DNA from: Valencia hispanica
Lineage: Eukaryota > Chordata > Actinopteri > Cyprinodontiformes > Valenciidae
Assembly (NCBI GenBank): GCA_963556495.2
Contig: OY747702.1
Coordinates: forward strand, 57,471,286 to 57,535,285
Reading direction: 5' to 3'
DNA length: 64,000 nucleotides
Shown here: positions 41,697-53,877 of the stretch, one piece after another
Layout of the letters: every line of letters begins with the position of its first letter
How positions within the stretch are numbered: the stretch's first letter is position 1
Program-made: the position numbers and the translations under genes
Notes under the pieces: model-generated
The model's database searches: none
Told to the model about the DNA's origin: nothing
Seen by the model: the letters and a program-made list of their open reading frames with translations, nothing else

Positions 41697-43411
41697 GTGA
41701 CAGTAGCCCCTGAACTAAACTCTACCAGGGCCTGCAATGAATTTGCCAGCTTTTTCACTGAAAAGTTTCTAACAATTAGACGGTCAATCTGTACCTCAAT
41801 ATCGAACCCACAACCAGTGCCATCCCCAATCAACAACAATGTAGAGAAAATGTCTGAATTCCACGAATTAAACCAGAACAGCCTTGAAAAAATCATTATC
41901 CAATTAAGCTCCTCCTCCTGCTGTCTTGATATCCTACCCACAGCTTTTCTAAAGAAGGTTCTTCCTGTTATTGGTTCTGATCTTGTTCAAATAGTAAACT
42001 CATCACTGCTATCAGGTGTCTTCCCTCAGGCTTTAAAAACAGCAGTTATTAAACCACTGCTAAAGAAGAAAAATCTGGACAACACGTTAATGCAGAACTA
42101 CAGGCCAATCTCTAATCTCCCATTCATCAGTAAGATTATTGAAAAAGCTGTGTTTCAGCAGTTAAATGGCTTCATAACAATGAAAGACCATTTTGATGCT
42201 TTTCAGTCTGGTTTCCGCGCTCACCACAGCACCGAGACTGTCCTCGTCAAAGTATTTAATGACATCTGCATAAATACAGACTGTGGAAGAACCACAGTGC
42301 TGGTTCTGTTGGACCTCAGTGCAGCATTTGACACTGTTGATCATGATATTTTATTGGAACGACTGGAGAGCTGGGTCGGACTCTCTGGTACAGTACTTGG
42401 TTGTTCGAGTCTTACCTAAAGAACAGGGACTTCTATGTTTCAATAGGAAACTTTTCATCAGAACGAACAGAAATCACATGTGGGGTGCCCCAGGGCTCCA
42501 TCCTGGGGCCCCTCTTATTTAATATCTACATGCTCCCACTAGGCAAGATTATAGCAACCAATAACATTAGCTACCATAACTACGCAGATGACACTCAGCT
42601 CTACATTACAATGTCACCAGGTGACTCTGAACCCATTCAAACCCTAAATCAATGCATTGACCAAATAAATGGATGGATGTGCCATAACTTTCTCCAGCTG
42701 AATAGAAACAAAACTGAAGTGATTATTTTTGGACCCAAGGAGGAACGATCAAGAGTCAGCACACAGCTTCAATTAATACAGCTAGAAACTACTGATCAGG
42801 TTCGTAACCTAGGTGTAGTAATGGACTCAGACCTGAACCTCCAGGGTCACATAAAGTCAATAACAAGGTCAGCGTTCTATCACCTGAAGAACATCTCTAG
42901 GATTAAAGGACTGATTTTGCAACACGACCTAGAAAAACTCATCCATGCGTTTATCTTTAGTCGGATTGATTACTGCAACAGCATCTTCACAGGTCTGCCT
43001 AAAAAGTCAATCAGACAGCTGCAGCTGATCCAGAACGCTGCCGCTCGCGTCCTCACTAGAACCAGGAAAGTAGAGCACATCACCCCAGTTCTAAAGTCCT
43101 TACACTGGCTCCCTGTAGCTCAGAGAATAGACTTTAAAATACTTTTACTAGTTTATAAATCATTACATGGCTTAGCACCAAAATATGTTGAAGACCTGTT
43201 GTCATGGTACCAACCACCAAGACCACTCAGGTCCTCCAACTCTAGCCTACTAAACATCCCTAGACTCAGAACTAAACATGGAGAAGCAGCTTTCAGTTTC
43301 TATGCTCCCCTTATCTGGAACGGACTTCCTGACGAGTGTAGAGCTGCTGAAACTCTGAACTGCTTTAAATCGAGACTAAAAACCCATCTGTTTAGAATTG
43401 CCTTTGAGTAA
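41697..43411 (+). pseudogene. L2-B ORF2 reverse transcriptase, one frameshift
   Basis: The first part, 41697-42419, carries ELNSTRACNEFASFFTEKF, KPLLKKKNLDNTLMQNYRPI, the FQSGFRAHHSTETVLVK block and motif [21 protein letters not shown]. One base is missing near 42402 relative to the 62 kb copy (GGTTGTTCGAG against GGCTGGTTCGAG), which shifts the frame. The second part, from 42401 to 43411, carries [47 protein letters not shown] (motif C intact), [35 protein letters not shown] and the end [11 protein letters not shown]. Apart from the single base loss, the RT is intact. Confidence 0.88.
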
Positions 43412-43589
43412 ATGCTTGATGTTATATGTATGAAATGTGTTCATGCTCTCTTGCTTTTTTTTATTTTTCTCTTGCTTTATTGTGTATCATGTGTAATGTG
43501 TGTTTCTTTTATGTGTTTCTTTTAAATCACCAAATCATGTAAAGCACCTTGAATTACCCTGCTGTTGAAAGTGTGCTATACAAATAAAA

Positions 43590-43675
43590 TTGCCTTGCCT
43601 TGCCTTGCCTTGCCTTGCCTTGCCTTGCCTTGCCTTGCCTTGCCTTGCCTTGCCTTGCCTTGCCTTGCCTTGCCT
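43590..43675 (+). repeat. (TTGCC)n LINE tail, about 17 units
   Basis: Pure 5-bp repeats follow AAATAAAA at the 3' end of the L2-B copy. Other L2-B copies here keep from one to four units (19546, 12877, 45884). The tail is either expanded in this copy or shortened in the others. Confidence 0.95.
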
Positions 43676-43989
43676 TTAAAGCAGAACACTAGGAAGTTGG
43701 AGAGAAAATTACACACCTGGAGGATTTCTATTTAACCTGGAAAAACAGTCTACTGCTGTATAAAAAGACCCTTAGACAAGCTAGAACAGCATATTTTTCA
43801 TCATTAATAGAGGCAAATAAAAACAATCCTAAGTGTATTTTTAGTACAGTTACCAAACTTACGCAGAGTCATCTGTTGAGTCAACTATTCCTCTCTTAGT
43901 AGTGACGGCTTTATGTAATTCTTCAATAAAATTAAATACAAATAAAATTGGATATTTTAGCTTTAATAAATCTTGAATAGAATCTGCCA

Positions 43990-44131
43990 TTTCCCTTCCA
44001 GCTTAAATTAATCTATAAAACTGTCTTATGTTGGTCTATCACATGAAATCCAATTAATAAACATGAAGGTTGGTGGTTTTTGTGTCACACAAAGTACAAG
44101 GGGCATGGATACTTTTGCAAGGCACTACAAC
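43990..44131 (+). mobile_element. Tc1-like terminal fragment
   Basis: The stretch with GGTCTATCACATGAAATCC, AATAAACATGAAGGTTGGTG and the terminal GATACTTTTGCAAGGCACTAC resembles the ends of a fish Tc1 family whose termini read TACTTTTGCAAGGCACTG. Only the end survives here. Assignment is by recalled similarity. Confidence 0.5.
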
Positions 44132-45695
44132 AATTCCACTTCTATATCCAAGGTGAAACAGCAACAAACCATAAACAGGTGTCTTAAAGTATTTTTCAAG
44201 GTCAGTTAAGGTCAACCTCCCAGTGATGTCTATAACAGTTGTTGGAACCCACAACATGTGAAAAATCCCTCTGGAGGTTTTCTGTAGTCCAGGACTGAGT
44301 TACCTTTGGTCCTTTTTTTAAAGTAAGACATGACCCTCAACGAGAACTGAGCCTCTTGGGTCTGTTTTATTCTGTGTTAATGAAACAGTCTAAATCATTT
44401 CTTACTCTGCTAAAATGTACAGTAAGAACAAGTGGAGCAAAACTTTTTAGATGTGCTTTTTTGATGTTTGTGTAATCACGCTGTGGGGGATTCTGTTCAC
44501 ACAATTACTCTTCATGACTCATCTCTCAGCTGGGGATAAACAGCAAGGGCCTAAAAACTATGACATTTTTGCTTCTTTGTTGAGGTTCACAAAAATGATA
44601 TGCCCCAAAAACAATATGACAAATGTTTGTTTACAGTCATATTCAGTAAATCAGAATAATATTGAAATTATTTATTTCAGTAACTTAGTTCACTAATGCA
44701 TGCTTTGCATATATCTGCATGATTCCATTTACCTGTGAATTGCTGTCTCATTGTGGGACAAAAAAGGATATTTCTATTCTATTTCTAAGTAAAGACATTA
44801 CATAGGGTATTTACACACAGATGGATGTTTTCAAGCCTCCAATTAGGCTAGAATAGTAATGTCCTTTATTGTCTTAAAGTGCAGGTTGCAGGTTAGCGCC
44901 CCCCTTAAACCACTGTTTAGAGAAATATAATAGGAACCGTTTTAAATAAATTAAATTAAATAAAAATGTACTTATACATTAACTATTTTAGCTTTTGGAG
45001 AAGTTTTTGTGAGAAGATTTAACCTCCGCCGGACCGGAAATGGCAAAGCAGAAAGGAGTCCTGTCAGCCCCATTAATAGAAAACTATGGATTTTAATGCA
45101 GACTCTGACACAGAAAAAAAACTTTAAATGTTTACAACTACACATATGATGGAGCACAACCATACAGCTATGAGCCTGCTGTATGCCCCAGAGAGCAGAG
45201 AGAGAACAGGGGGAGAAATAATGGCCAAAACAGAACCTTGCTAAGCGAAGCTAACGTTATTAGTCTGTGCAGTGCTGCAAGCTAGCTTTCCTTTTTTCTT
45301 TAACAACCCACATATCATTTTGCTTCTAATCTTTGATATCATTATGTCAGCAAAGTTGGTAATTAGCAGATGTTTGACAACAAGACTCACAATGCACAGA
45401 TCCCACCTGCTTAGAGCTGAGCTTCTGATTGATCCATGACCGTGTCTCCCGCCAGCACCTGAGCTTTGCTTCAGTGTCCCATGTAAAACTCCATCACATT
45501 GCTGGGATTTTAATCCTCCTGTCTGAAGTGAGCACTACAAACGATAAAATTTTTCATAGCCAAAGCAGAAGTTAGGCGCAGTTTCAACTCTTCAAAACGC
45601 ACCCAGAAACATAAGATAACGCCAGTTTTTTTTTTTTTTTTTTTGGAAACCTGTGGACTCTATGTCTTGACAGGCTGGTGTTTGTAAAGCAAACA

Positions 45696-45696
<1 letters not shown>
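44132..45696. other. Unassigned sequence
   Basis: No gene recognised. It includes a poly(T) run at about 45627-45644 and GCTAACGTTATTAG-type motifs near 45250, which are common in fish intergenic DNA. No coding or terminal-repeat structure was found. Confidence 0.4.

Positions 45697-45772
<76 letters not shown>
45697..45772. repeat. (AAT)n microsatellite, about 25 units
   Basis: Uninterrupted AAT/ATA triplets over about 76 bp. Confidence 0.97.
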
Positions 45773-45773
<1 letters not shown>

Positions 45774-45883
45774 CATTTTAATTTAAACTAACACAATCCC
45801 AAACTTTTGAATTTACTTTAACTGACCTGAAAGAAAATGTCCTTATACAAGAGCTTTATCAGGCAATGCTGCAACAAGTTTAA

Positions 45884-47396
45884 AAGGCAAGGCAATATTA
45901 TTTGTATAGCCAATTTCAACAACAAAGTAGTTCTAGTTGCTTTACATGATTAGGGGATAAAGTAAAAATAGCAATAAAACACAGACAATGCATATGACAC
46001 TTTACACATTACATGAATTTAGGATAAAGTAAAAACAGCAATAAAGCATGAAGCACACACAAAACATATAATACATTTAACATTACTCAAAGGCAGCTCT
46101 AAACAGATGGGTTTTTAGCCGTGATTTAAAATAATTCAGTGTTTCAGCAGCTTTGCAGTTGTTTGGAAGTTTGTTCCAGATTAGAGGAGCATAGAAACTG
46201 AAAGCTGCTTCTCTATGTTTGGTTCTAATTCTAGGGATGTTGAGTAGACTGGAATTAGAGGACCTGATTGGTCTGGTGGGTTGGTGTAGTAACAGTAGAT
46301 CTTCAAGATTTTTTGGCACTAGGCAATTCTATAATTTATAAACTAGTAAATGTATTTTTGAAGTCTATTCTCTGAGCTACAGGGAGCCAGTGTAAGGACT
46401 TTAGAACTGGGGTGATGTGCTCTACTTTTCTGGTTCTAGTGAGGACACGAGCAGCAGCGTTCTGGATCAGCTCCAGCTGTCTGATTGACTTTTTAGGCAG
46501 ACCTGTGAAGACCCTGTTGCAGTAATCAATCCGACTAAAGATAAACGCATGGATGAGTTTTTCGAGGTCCTGTTGCGACACCAGTCTTTCAACCCTAGAA
46601 ATGTTCTTCAGGTGATAGAAGGCTGACCTTGTCATTGCCTTAATGTGACCCTGGAGCTTCAGGTCTGAGTCGATTACTACACATAGATTTCAGGCTTCAT
46701 CAGTATTTTCTAGCTGTATTAACTGAAACTGTGTGCTGACACTTGATTGTTCCTCTTTAGGTCCAAAAGTAATTACTTCTGTTTTGTTTCTGTTCACGTG
46801 GAGAAAATTATGGCACATCCATCCATTGAATTGCTTGATGTATTTACTTAGGGTTTGGGTGGGTTCAAAGTCACCTGATGACATCGTAATGTAGTGCTGA
46901 GTATCATTCGCATAGTTATGGTGACTAATCTTATTGGATGTTATAATTTGGGTTAGTAGTAGCATGTAGATATTAAAAAAGATATTTAAAAAGATATAAA
47001 AATAAGATATTAAAAAAGAGCCCCAGGGGCCCTAAGATGGAGCCCTGGGGCGCCCCACATGTGATTTCTGTTCGATCTGATGAAAATTTCCTATTGAAAC
47101 AAAAAAGTCCTTGTTCTATAGGTAAGACTCAAACCAGCCAAGTACTGTACCAGAGAGTCTGACCCAGCTCTACAGTCATTCCAATAATAGATCATGATCA
47201 ACAGTGTCAAATGCTGCACTGAGGTCCGAAAGTACCAGCACTGTGGTTCTACCACAGTCTGTATTTACGCGGATGGCACTGAAAACGTTGACAAGGGCAG
47301 TCTCAGTGCTGTGATGTGCACAGAACCCAGGCTGAAAAACATCAAAGCGATTGGTCATTGTTAGAAAGCTATTTCACTGCTGAAACACAACTTGTT
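45884..47396 (-). mobile_element. L2-B LINE 3' fragment
   Basis: Starts with GGCAAGGCAATATTATTTG at the 3' end and runs to about 47396, where the codons before FQQLNGF end. Minus-strand frames show the family RT in pieces. 47358-47176 has NRFDVFQPGFCAHHSTETAL and motif A ([18 protein letters not shown]). 46965-46690 has [17 protein letters not shown], where motif C YADD became YAND. 46635-46336 and 46319-46083 complete the C-terminus. An inserted ATATTAAAAAAG-type duplication near 46970-47015 breaks the block before motif C. It has at least four frame breaks and is inactive. Confidence 0.87.
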
Positions 47397-48810
47397 TAAA
47401 AATGTACAATATTTGAGAAAGCAGCCATAGACTATATACTGGTAATTTAAGAAGACTTAAATTACCTGTATATGTATATATCCCCTCTGGAAGAGGGTTT
47501 GTACTTCAAATCTAGAGAACAACATGGAGAAAAACCAGCCATGGACGATCATCATTAAAATTCGCTCAATCGACTGTTTCTAAGTAGATACAGATTATGC
47601 ATTGAGGATTGGGTTTTCTCTAGGAATTGGAGGCAGAGTTACTAAAAAATGACACACCCTTAAGGAAATTGTAGTTTTAATTTAGTAATTCATGAGCAGT
47701 ATTCCACATAATAATCTTTGCACCCAGATTCCAAAATAAATAAATAAATAATAATAATAATCGACACCCAAATCGTAGAGAAGAGCACGTCTACACATGT
47801 TGTCACACAACATAGCAAAATACCCCTGAAATGAGGAGAAAGTGGCAGACATCCTGGACGACAAGATCTAATCTGGAGGGTTGACAGGCAGAGTAATAAA
47901 CGTCTGATTCATTCCCAATGATGGACAGCTAATTTTCTTTCAACATCTCAATGATTATTCCCCTCTGCAATGTATTTGTATAGCTTTAACAGCCATGCAA
48001 TAGACAGGGCACTGTTGATGGTCTGAGTAATGGTGGCAGGCTTTCAAATTAGAGTCTATGTCCCTCCTCAGCATGAGCATCAACACTAAAAGCACAGAGG
48101 AAGGCGTGGCACATTTCCAGGACACTAATGTGAAACAAAAGCTACTGAGAGGACTTTCATTTGCAGCCTCTCCAAACTCACTGCTGGGTATTTTTATTGG
48201 CAGACGTATAAGCATAAAAGCAATTACAAAGAGCCTGTGGGGTTGAACACTAGGTGTAGCCCAGACTCATGTGTGAACAAGGTGTTTGCTTAGATTAAGC
48301 ACCGGTGTTCATTTTCACTTATAAATCTTGTTGATGAGACTCTGGGGGATTAAACCCCCCCCCCAAAAAAACAGTTCTTGATTGGGACGCAGCAGCAGAG
48401 AGAAAAATAAACTGATGGCCATGAGTACTTGTTGCATTTTCTAATTCTAAGTCTGTGAAATGAATAACCTGTGATTTATCTTAAACCACTAGAGTAAATA
48501 AATGTAGTTTAGTTCAATGTCAACTGATAGTGTCAGATGAAATAAAAATAATAAAAAAGTTTTTGCAGGGTTGATTATTTACAGTAATCACGGGAACTAG
48601 GGATAAAAGAGGGTAGAGGGATCCTACGATAAAGGTACTAAGGTCAGAAATCAAACTACAGATGACTGAATCCAGGACCAGCAGCCTCTGCTCTCCCTCT
48701 GCCCCACGAGCCGCCCCTAATCAAAATATTTCGGTGAGCCCTGCACCCTTGGAAACAGGTAATTGATTCCACTTTTGCAACAGCTATAGGATGACACATC
48801 AGACTGCCCT
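47397..48810. other. Unassigned sequence
   Basis: No gene recognised. A short (AAT/AAAT)n patch lies near 47735-47760 and a homopolymer C run at about 48355-48363. The 86-codon minus-strand frame at 48215-47955 has no domain pattern. Confidence 0.4.
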
Positions 48811-48814
48811 TCAT

Positions 48815-49235
48815 TTAAGGTGACCAACCATCCTCTTTTCCCAGCACATGTCCACTTTTCATGTGCTGTCCGGGCCATCCAGGTGGATTTCTTAGATTGA
48901 CGAAAATGTCCAGGTTTTCATTGTTTTTCAGTATACCAATAGGCATACTTAAACTGACTGATGCGATGCATAGAATACGACAACCTTTCTTTTATCTGAC
49001 ATCTTCCCCCAACCTCCTGCCTTGTGACTGGTTCTGAACCGTTCATAGACGGAACTGACAGCGAGCTGTGCTGCAATATGCCACAATGCGTGGCATTGTA
49101 CTGGGTTGCACTGCGGCTGTTTACAAGATGTCAACGCGCAAGTGTAGCTTTATGGACGAACTGGCATATGTCTCTGTTTGTGGCAATAGTGGCAAAGATC
49201 ACATGAACACAAAAAAAAATTCTAAAGTTTGACTG
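48815..49235 (+). mobile_element. Possible hAT-like transposon remnant with N-terminal coding relic
   Basis: The stretch GTGACCAACCATCCTCTTTTCCC resembles the start of a dispersed fish repeat family. About 310 bp on, ATG 49129 opens MSTRKCSFMDELAYVSVCGNSGKDH. I read this as a shortened N-terminus of a transposase-like protein (KC-F--EL followed by a BED-like -VSV-N-GK-- segment). It ends at a TGA near 49231. Neither ends nor target duplication were found, so the assignment is tentative. Confidence 0.35.
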
Positions 49236-49924
49236 AGGAGGATGAAGATGAAAACTAAGGACTGGAGTATGCACTTTTTTATTGTCTTTTTGAGACTGCT
49301 GCTTATTACAAATATTTTTATAAAGAAAATAATACTTCTCTTCTTGATTTTTGTTTAATTTTTGTCCAGTATGACTTAAAAGTGAACTATTAATGTTTCT
49401 GGTTAATTTTCTTATTCAGAAGAGTAATTATTTGTATCATTAATTAGTGAAGATTCCTCAGTGTCTAACTCCATGAGTCTAGTTGGCACCTCATTAACCT
49501 CTTCCTCCAAGCAACTGTTCATCCAAGTGGCCTACTCCAGACCTGCAGATTCTTCTAGAGATAGAGTACACCATTTTTCAAAAGACACTGTCTAAGCTAG
49601 TGCTATCTATCCAGGCCCCGTCTTCTTAACAGCAGGCATATCGATATCAATGTTGCTAGCCATCATGGCTCACTTCCAGCCTCAATGGGTCTGGCTGATG
49701 CCTCATATCCTCTCCATCCAAGCAGCATGCAGCGGCAGCAACATGTTCACTCAAGCTGCCTGCTTGAAGCTTCAGAAGCAACTTCTCTAAGCTTTTCTTT
49801 TACCATCAGGACCATATATAGTGAACATTTTGTATTTTTTAGCATTAGAAATAAATATAAACCGCATATGGAAAAAATGCATGCATAATAACAAGGGGTT
49901 AACTAGATAACTAACTAGACTTGG

Positions 49925-50117
49925 GGTGTCGAGTAGAGGAGTGGTTGAGATGGGCGCCCCATGTTCAGAGGCCTCAGTCGTAAACACGGTTGTCAAGGGA
50001 TTCGATTCCACCCCGCAGACATTTGCCAAATGTCTCTTCCACCTCTCTCCTGTCTCTACACACTATCCACTGTCAATAAGGGCCACTGTGGCCACAAAAA
50101 CTTTAAAAAACAAAAGA
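49925..50117 (+). mobile_element. tRNA-derived SINE
   Basis: The 5' part is tRNA-like. GAGTAGAGGAGTGGTTGAGATGGG corresponds to an A box and GGGATTCGATTCCACCC to a B box, about 45 bp apart, giving an internal Pol III promoter. A body with CATTTGCCAAATGTCTCTTCC and CACTGTCAATAAGGGCCACTG follows, then an A-rich tail (AAAACTTTAAAAAACAAAAG). TAACTAGAT occurs on both sides (near 49902 and 50119) and may be the target duplication. The 5850-6003 relic belongs to the same family. Confidence 0.75.
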
Positions 50118-52300
50118 TAACTAGATACTCAGGGTCAGTAGACATGACACTCATTTGTTTTTAAGGTTAAAAATGTGAGGAAAACACCCAAATACAATCT
50201 GATGAAGGAAAAAATGGTAAAAAGAATGACTTTGTAATTCAAGATTCTTATACATCTAACTAAGTCAGTAAATAGTCATTAAAATCCTGCTCTGAATAAA
50301 ATGTAAATTCATGCAAACGTTGAGTCATTCCTGTTGCTGCATCATGCTGTTTGTTGATTTAAATCTCCACAAAGAAAAAACAATGTTTGGGAGTTTATTT
50401 CAGCAATGATATTTGTTGTTTCTAGCAAACTGATGGGTGTGTGGGAGTGTGGTTAGGCAGCTTGCTTTATGATCTGGCACAAGGGCCATTTTTCAGCTCA
50501 ATTAGAAAACCTGTGCTGGGTTGAACTACACCAGTAACAGTGTTCACATTTGGTATGAAAATGCCTCTGGGGTGCTTGAAGACGAGAGATGTCAGACACT
50601 AATCATATACGTGTGTTATTCAGGTCATGGGTTGTTATTTATCTGTTTGAACCTTATACTTTTCAACGTGGACTGATGATAAAAGGTGTTTCAATGTGTT
50701 TCAAAAACAGTAAATTGGTGCTCATAAAAATATATTGTAGAATTGTTATAATGCATGCAGATGTAAACTTACCTTAGCAAGTTGGAGCTAAACCAAACAC
50801 TTTAGCGATCGTCAACAAGCTTCTAGAATAATTATGGCTGCATGTTTGATCACCCATCTGATAAAAAAACATTTTGAATTGAGTCCTTCTTTATCAATCC
50901 ATCCACTTTTTGCAATGTACCAGTGCCAACAGACCCACAGCATGATTCTACTTCCACCATGCTTGAAATCTGGTACAGGTCTATGTCGGCAGCTGCAAAT
51001 TTCATTCCACCTGGAAGGTGTCTATTTGGGGAAGGTGTTTCTTTTCCTGGATGGCTCCCTCTCACACCATGTTGATATTAAACTGAGTGTAACATGGGCA
51101 TTGACACTGACTACTATTAGGTGTCTGGACTCTAACCTCAATTGTATTGTGTTCAAAGATAATAACCACTTTGAATGGGCGCTACCAATACAAATAAGAA
51201 AGGTGATCAAAGGGTTAGCTAATATTATGCTAGAACCTTGTTGATGGCTACAAAAAGTGTATGGCTTCTTGAAGACATTCTCAGTGACATTCATACAAAT
51301 ATTAGTTGGGGTGTCTGTATGAACGTGACCACATATGTGTAACTTAGTCCTTCTGTGGATTAGAATGCATTCACACAAAAAATAACTAAACTACTAAACT
51401 ATTGAACCACATTCCTGTTTTTTTTAAAACACTGAAGCAGTGTGCTGTGTAATTACTCCACTCACAAGAATAATTCAATCACATCTTTAAAAGTGCAAAA
51501 TTATAATGACCTTTTGAATAACTATATGATCAGGTTCTAAGTTGTCTTCTCTCTATAGAAATTAACCCTACCACCATGGGCTCCAAAAAACAAGCCTTAG
51601 CATCTGCATGTCTTCTAGCATTTATGCAGTGCCACAGATATTTTCAGGGATGTCATATCTAGATATGAACCTGTGCCTGCTTTGCTGGTGCTGCAGTTAT
51701 TGCAGAATTATTTACTTAAAGTTCAAAAGGCTTAGTTATGTAAGTGCCACAACATCAGAAGGAAAAGAGCTTAAAATAAATTATTAACAAGCTCACGGAA
51801 CTCATTGGCGGAGTGAAGCAGCTGCAAAACACTCACACAGTAAAGCTTTTAACCCTCCTCTTCTTAGGGTCGCACGTTCTGTGGATAATTGGGCATGCAG
51901 TGTTACAAACTGTTGGGCAGGTGACATTCCTGTAATTATACTAAATACGAGTGTTGATTCTCAAAATCTGGAATGCTATGGCAACTATCAAAGATGCGAA
52001 GCAATAAACTGATCCTGATGTTTTGGTGTCAGGAAAGCCTCCAGAGACTAGAATGTGTTTCCTTTCCAATAATTTGAAATTAAGTGGCAGCTGAGCCAAA
52101 TTTAGCTGTTCCCTTTTACATAATCGTTCTTGCAGAAAGGGGGAGAGAGCTAGGGGGAACTCTGCAGCAGAAGGTAATCCTTAATTTTTTTATATAACAT
52201 AACGTATTATACATTAATATATATAATGTTTTTGTTTTGAGTTTGTTCATGTTACATCTGCAATAACATACACATTCTAAAAATATCAGATGTTTACCAA
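50118..52300. other. Unassigned sequence
   Basis: Over 2 kb without a recognised gene. A part near 50880-51070 (CCACAGCATGATTCTACTTCCACCATGCTTG) resembles a heavily decayed Tc1 transposase region on the minus strand. The matching stretch is short and I do not assign boundaries. Confidence 0.4.
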
Positions 52301-52301
52301 C

Positions 52302-52772
52302 TTTCCATCCATCCATCCATCCATTTTCTTCCGCTTATCCGGGGTCGGGTTTGGGGGGGCAGCAGCTTAAGCAAAGAGACCCAGACTTCCCTCTCCCCAG
52401 CCACTTGTTCCAGCTCCTCGGGAGGAATCCCAAGTGCTCCCAGGCCAGCCGAGAAACATAGTCCCTCCAGCGTGTCCTGGGCCATCCCCTGGGCCTCCTC
52501 CCGGTGGGACGTGCCCGAAACACCTCACCAGGGAGGCGTCCTGGAGCCATCCTGACCAGATGCCCGAGCCACCTCCACTGACTCCTCTCGATGTGGAGGA
52601 GCAGTGGCTCTACTCTGAGCCCCCTTCGGATGACTGAGTTTCTCACCCTATCTCTAAGGGAGAGCCCAGACACTCTACGGAGGAAACTCATTTCAGCCGC
52701 TTGTATCCGTGATCTCATTCTTTTGGTCACCACCCAGAGTTCGTGACCATAGATGAGGGTAGGAACGTAGAT
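52302..52772 (-). mobile_element. Rex3 3' fragment
   Basis: Begins with CCATCCATCCATCC repeats (the ATGG tail on the element strand) followed by TTTTCTTCCGCTTATCCGGGG, the exact Rex3 terminus also seen at 61040-61077. Minus-strand coding sequence 52770-52335 gives YVPTLIYGHELWVVTKRMRSR, EMSFLRRVSGLSLRDRVRNS, WRDYVSRLAWEHLGF and a frameshift near the C-terminus (52440). It is truncated at the IYVPT codons. Only the RT C-terminal region remains. Confidence 0.92.
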
Positions 52773-52934
52773 TTTCCTGGGAGGAGACATGGTTAAACAC
52801 ATACTTTTTTATAATATTTATGTGCTACCTTCAGTGTTTGGTCTGACATTTTAATTGATTTTTAACAGCAGTCTCGTTTCAGGTGTTCTGCCAGCCTGTT
52901 TTAAACATGTGTTTATAGATTAATAGGAATAATA

Positions 52935-53775
52935 AAGAGTCAGCACATAGTTTCAAGTAATACAGCTAGAAAGTACTAATCAGAGCTGAAATCTAGGTAT
53001 AGTAATATACTCAAACCCGAACCTCCAGGGTCTCATAAAAGCAATAACAAGGTCAGCCTTCTATCACCTGAAGAACATTTCTAGGATTTAAGGACTAATG
53101 TTGCAAAGGGAACTCGAAAAACTCATCCATGTGTTTATCTTTAGTCAAATGGATTACTGCAAAAGCCTCCACACAGGTCTGCCTAAAAAGTCAATCAAAC
53201 AGCTGCAGCTGATCCAGAACGCTGCTGCTTGTGTTCCTCACTAGAACCAGGAAAGTAGAGCACATCACCCCAGTTCTAAAGTCCTTACACTGGCTCCCTG
53301 TAGCTCAGAGAATAGACTTCAAAACACTTTTACTGGTTTATAAATCATTGAATGGCTTAGCACCAAAGTATGTTTCAGATCTGTTGTCATTATACCAACC
53401 CCCCCGACCACTCAGGTTCTCTAATTCCAGTCTACTCAGCATCCTAAAATTAGAAACCAAACATGGAGAAACAGCTTTCAGTTTCTATGCTCCCCTTATC
53501 TGGAACAAACTTCCAGATGACTGCAAAGCTGCTGAAACACTGATTTCCTTTAACTCAAGACTAAAAACCCATCTGTTTGGAGCTACCTTTGATTAATTGA
53601 TTATTAATAGCTGGAATGTCAAAACAGTAGTATGTTATATTGTTCTTTAAATTTCTGATGCCTTGTTTTCTGTTTTCATTGTTGTTGTTTTATTGCTGCT
53701 TTTATTTTATCCCCCAATCACCAAAGCACGAATTGCCTTGTTGCTGAAAGTGTGCTATACAAAAACATTTGTCTT
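52935..53775 (+). mobile_element. L2-B LINE 3' fragment
   Basis: Starts at AGTCAGCACATAGTTTCAAG (the SRVSTQLQ codons). The readable C-terminus is at 53231-53596: [51 protein letters not shown]. The 3' UTR ends at GTGCTATACAAAAACATTTG (about 53775). A frameshift near 53236 matches that in the 5.1 kb copy (GTTCCTCACTAGAACC in place of GTCCTCACTAGAACC), so these two copies may share a source. Confidence 0.85.
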
Positions 53776-53877
53776 GGCTCTTTGGCATCCATAATCCTCG
53801 GATTTCAATTCGGTCAAGCTTCCGTTGGACGTGCTTTGCAAACAAATGTTATTCATGGACACCTCGTCATGGACACC

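Larger units (their letters stand above)
40431..43676 (+). mobile_element. L2-B LINE copy, 5'-truncated, internally deleted, with long TTGCC tail
   Basis: This copy lies inside L2-D. It begins partway through ORF1, at the position equivalent to about 62530 in the right-edge copy. It then carries the rest of ORF1, the start of ORF2, an internal junction near 41680-41690, the RT domain to 43411, and a 3' UTR ending in about 17 TTGCC units. The junction joins ATTTAAAAAGG-type EN sequence (FKKVTLG) to the post-linker sequence (TNPLVTVAPE), removing most of EN. CTTTAA on both sides (about 40421-40426 and 43674-43679) is the target duplication. Low divergence from the 62 kb copy suggests a fairly recent insertion. 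Confidence 0.88.
38560..43960 (+). mobile_element. L2-D LINE, old copy interrupted by L2-B
   Basis: A distinct L2 lineage with decayed ORF1 and the endonuclease part of ORF2. It is interrupted at 40425 and resumes at 43677. Before the break the sequence reads TGGTTTAATGCAGAGCTGCG and then TACTTTAA. After it come AAAGCAGAACACTAGGAAG and GGAGAGAAAATTACACACC, which fits the post-EN linker (WFNAELRTLK, then KLERK). CTTTAA is repeated at both junctions. Similarity to LINE linker sequence fades near 43960. RT and the 3' end are missing, so the L2-D fragment is also 3'-incomplete. Confidence 0.78.

Noticed and set aside
50834..51244. 136-codon plus-strand frame
   Set aside because: Part of it resembles the antisense of a decayed Tc1 region; there is no coding support of its own.
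52294..52485. 63-codon frame as a separate gene beside Rex3
   Set aside because: It is the Rex3 C-terminus after a frameshift.
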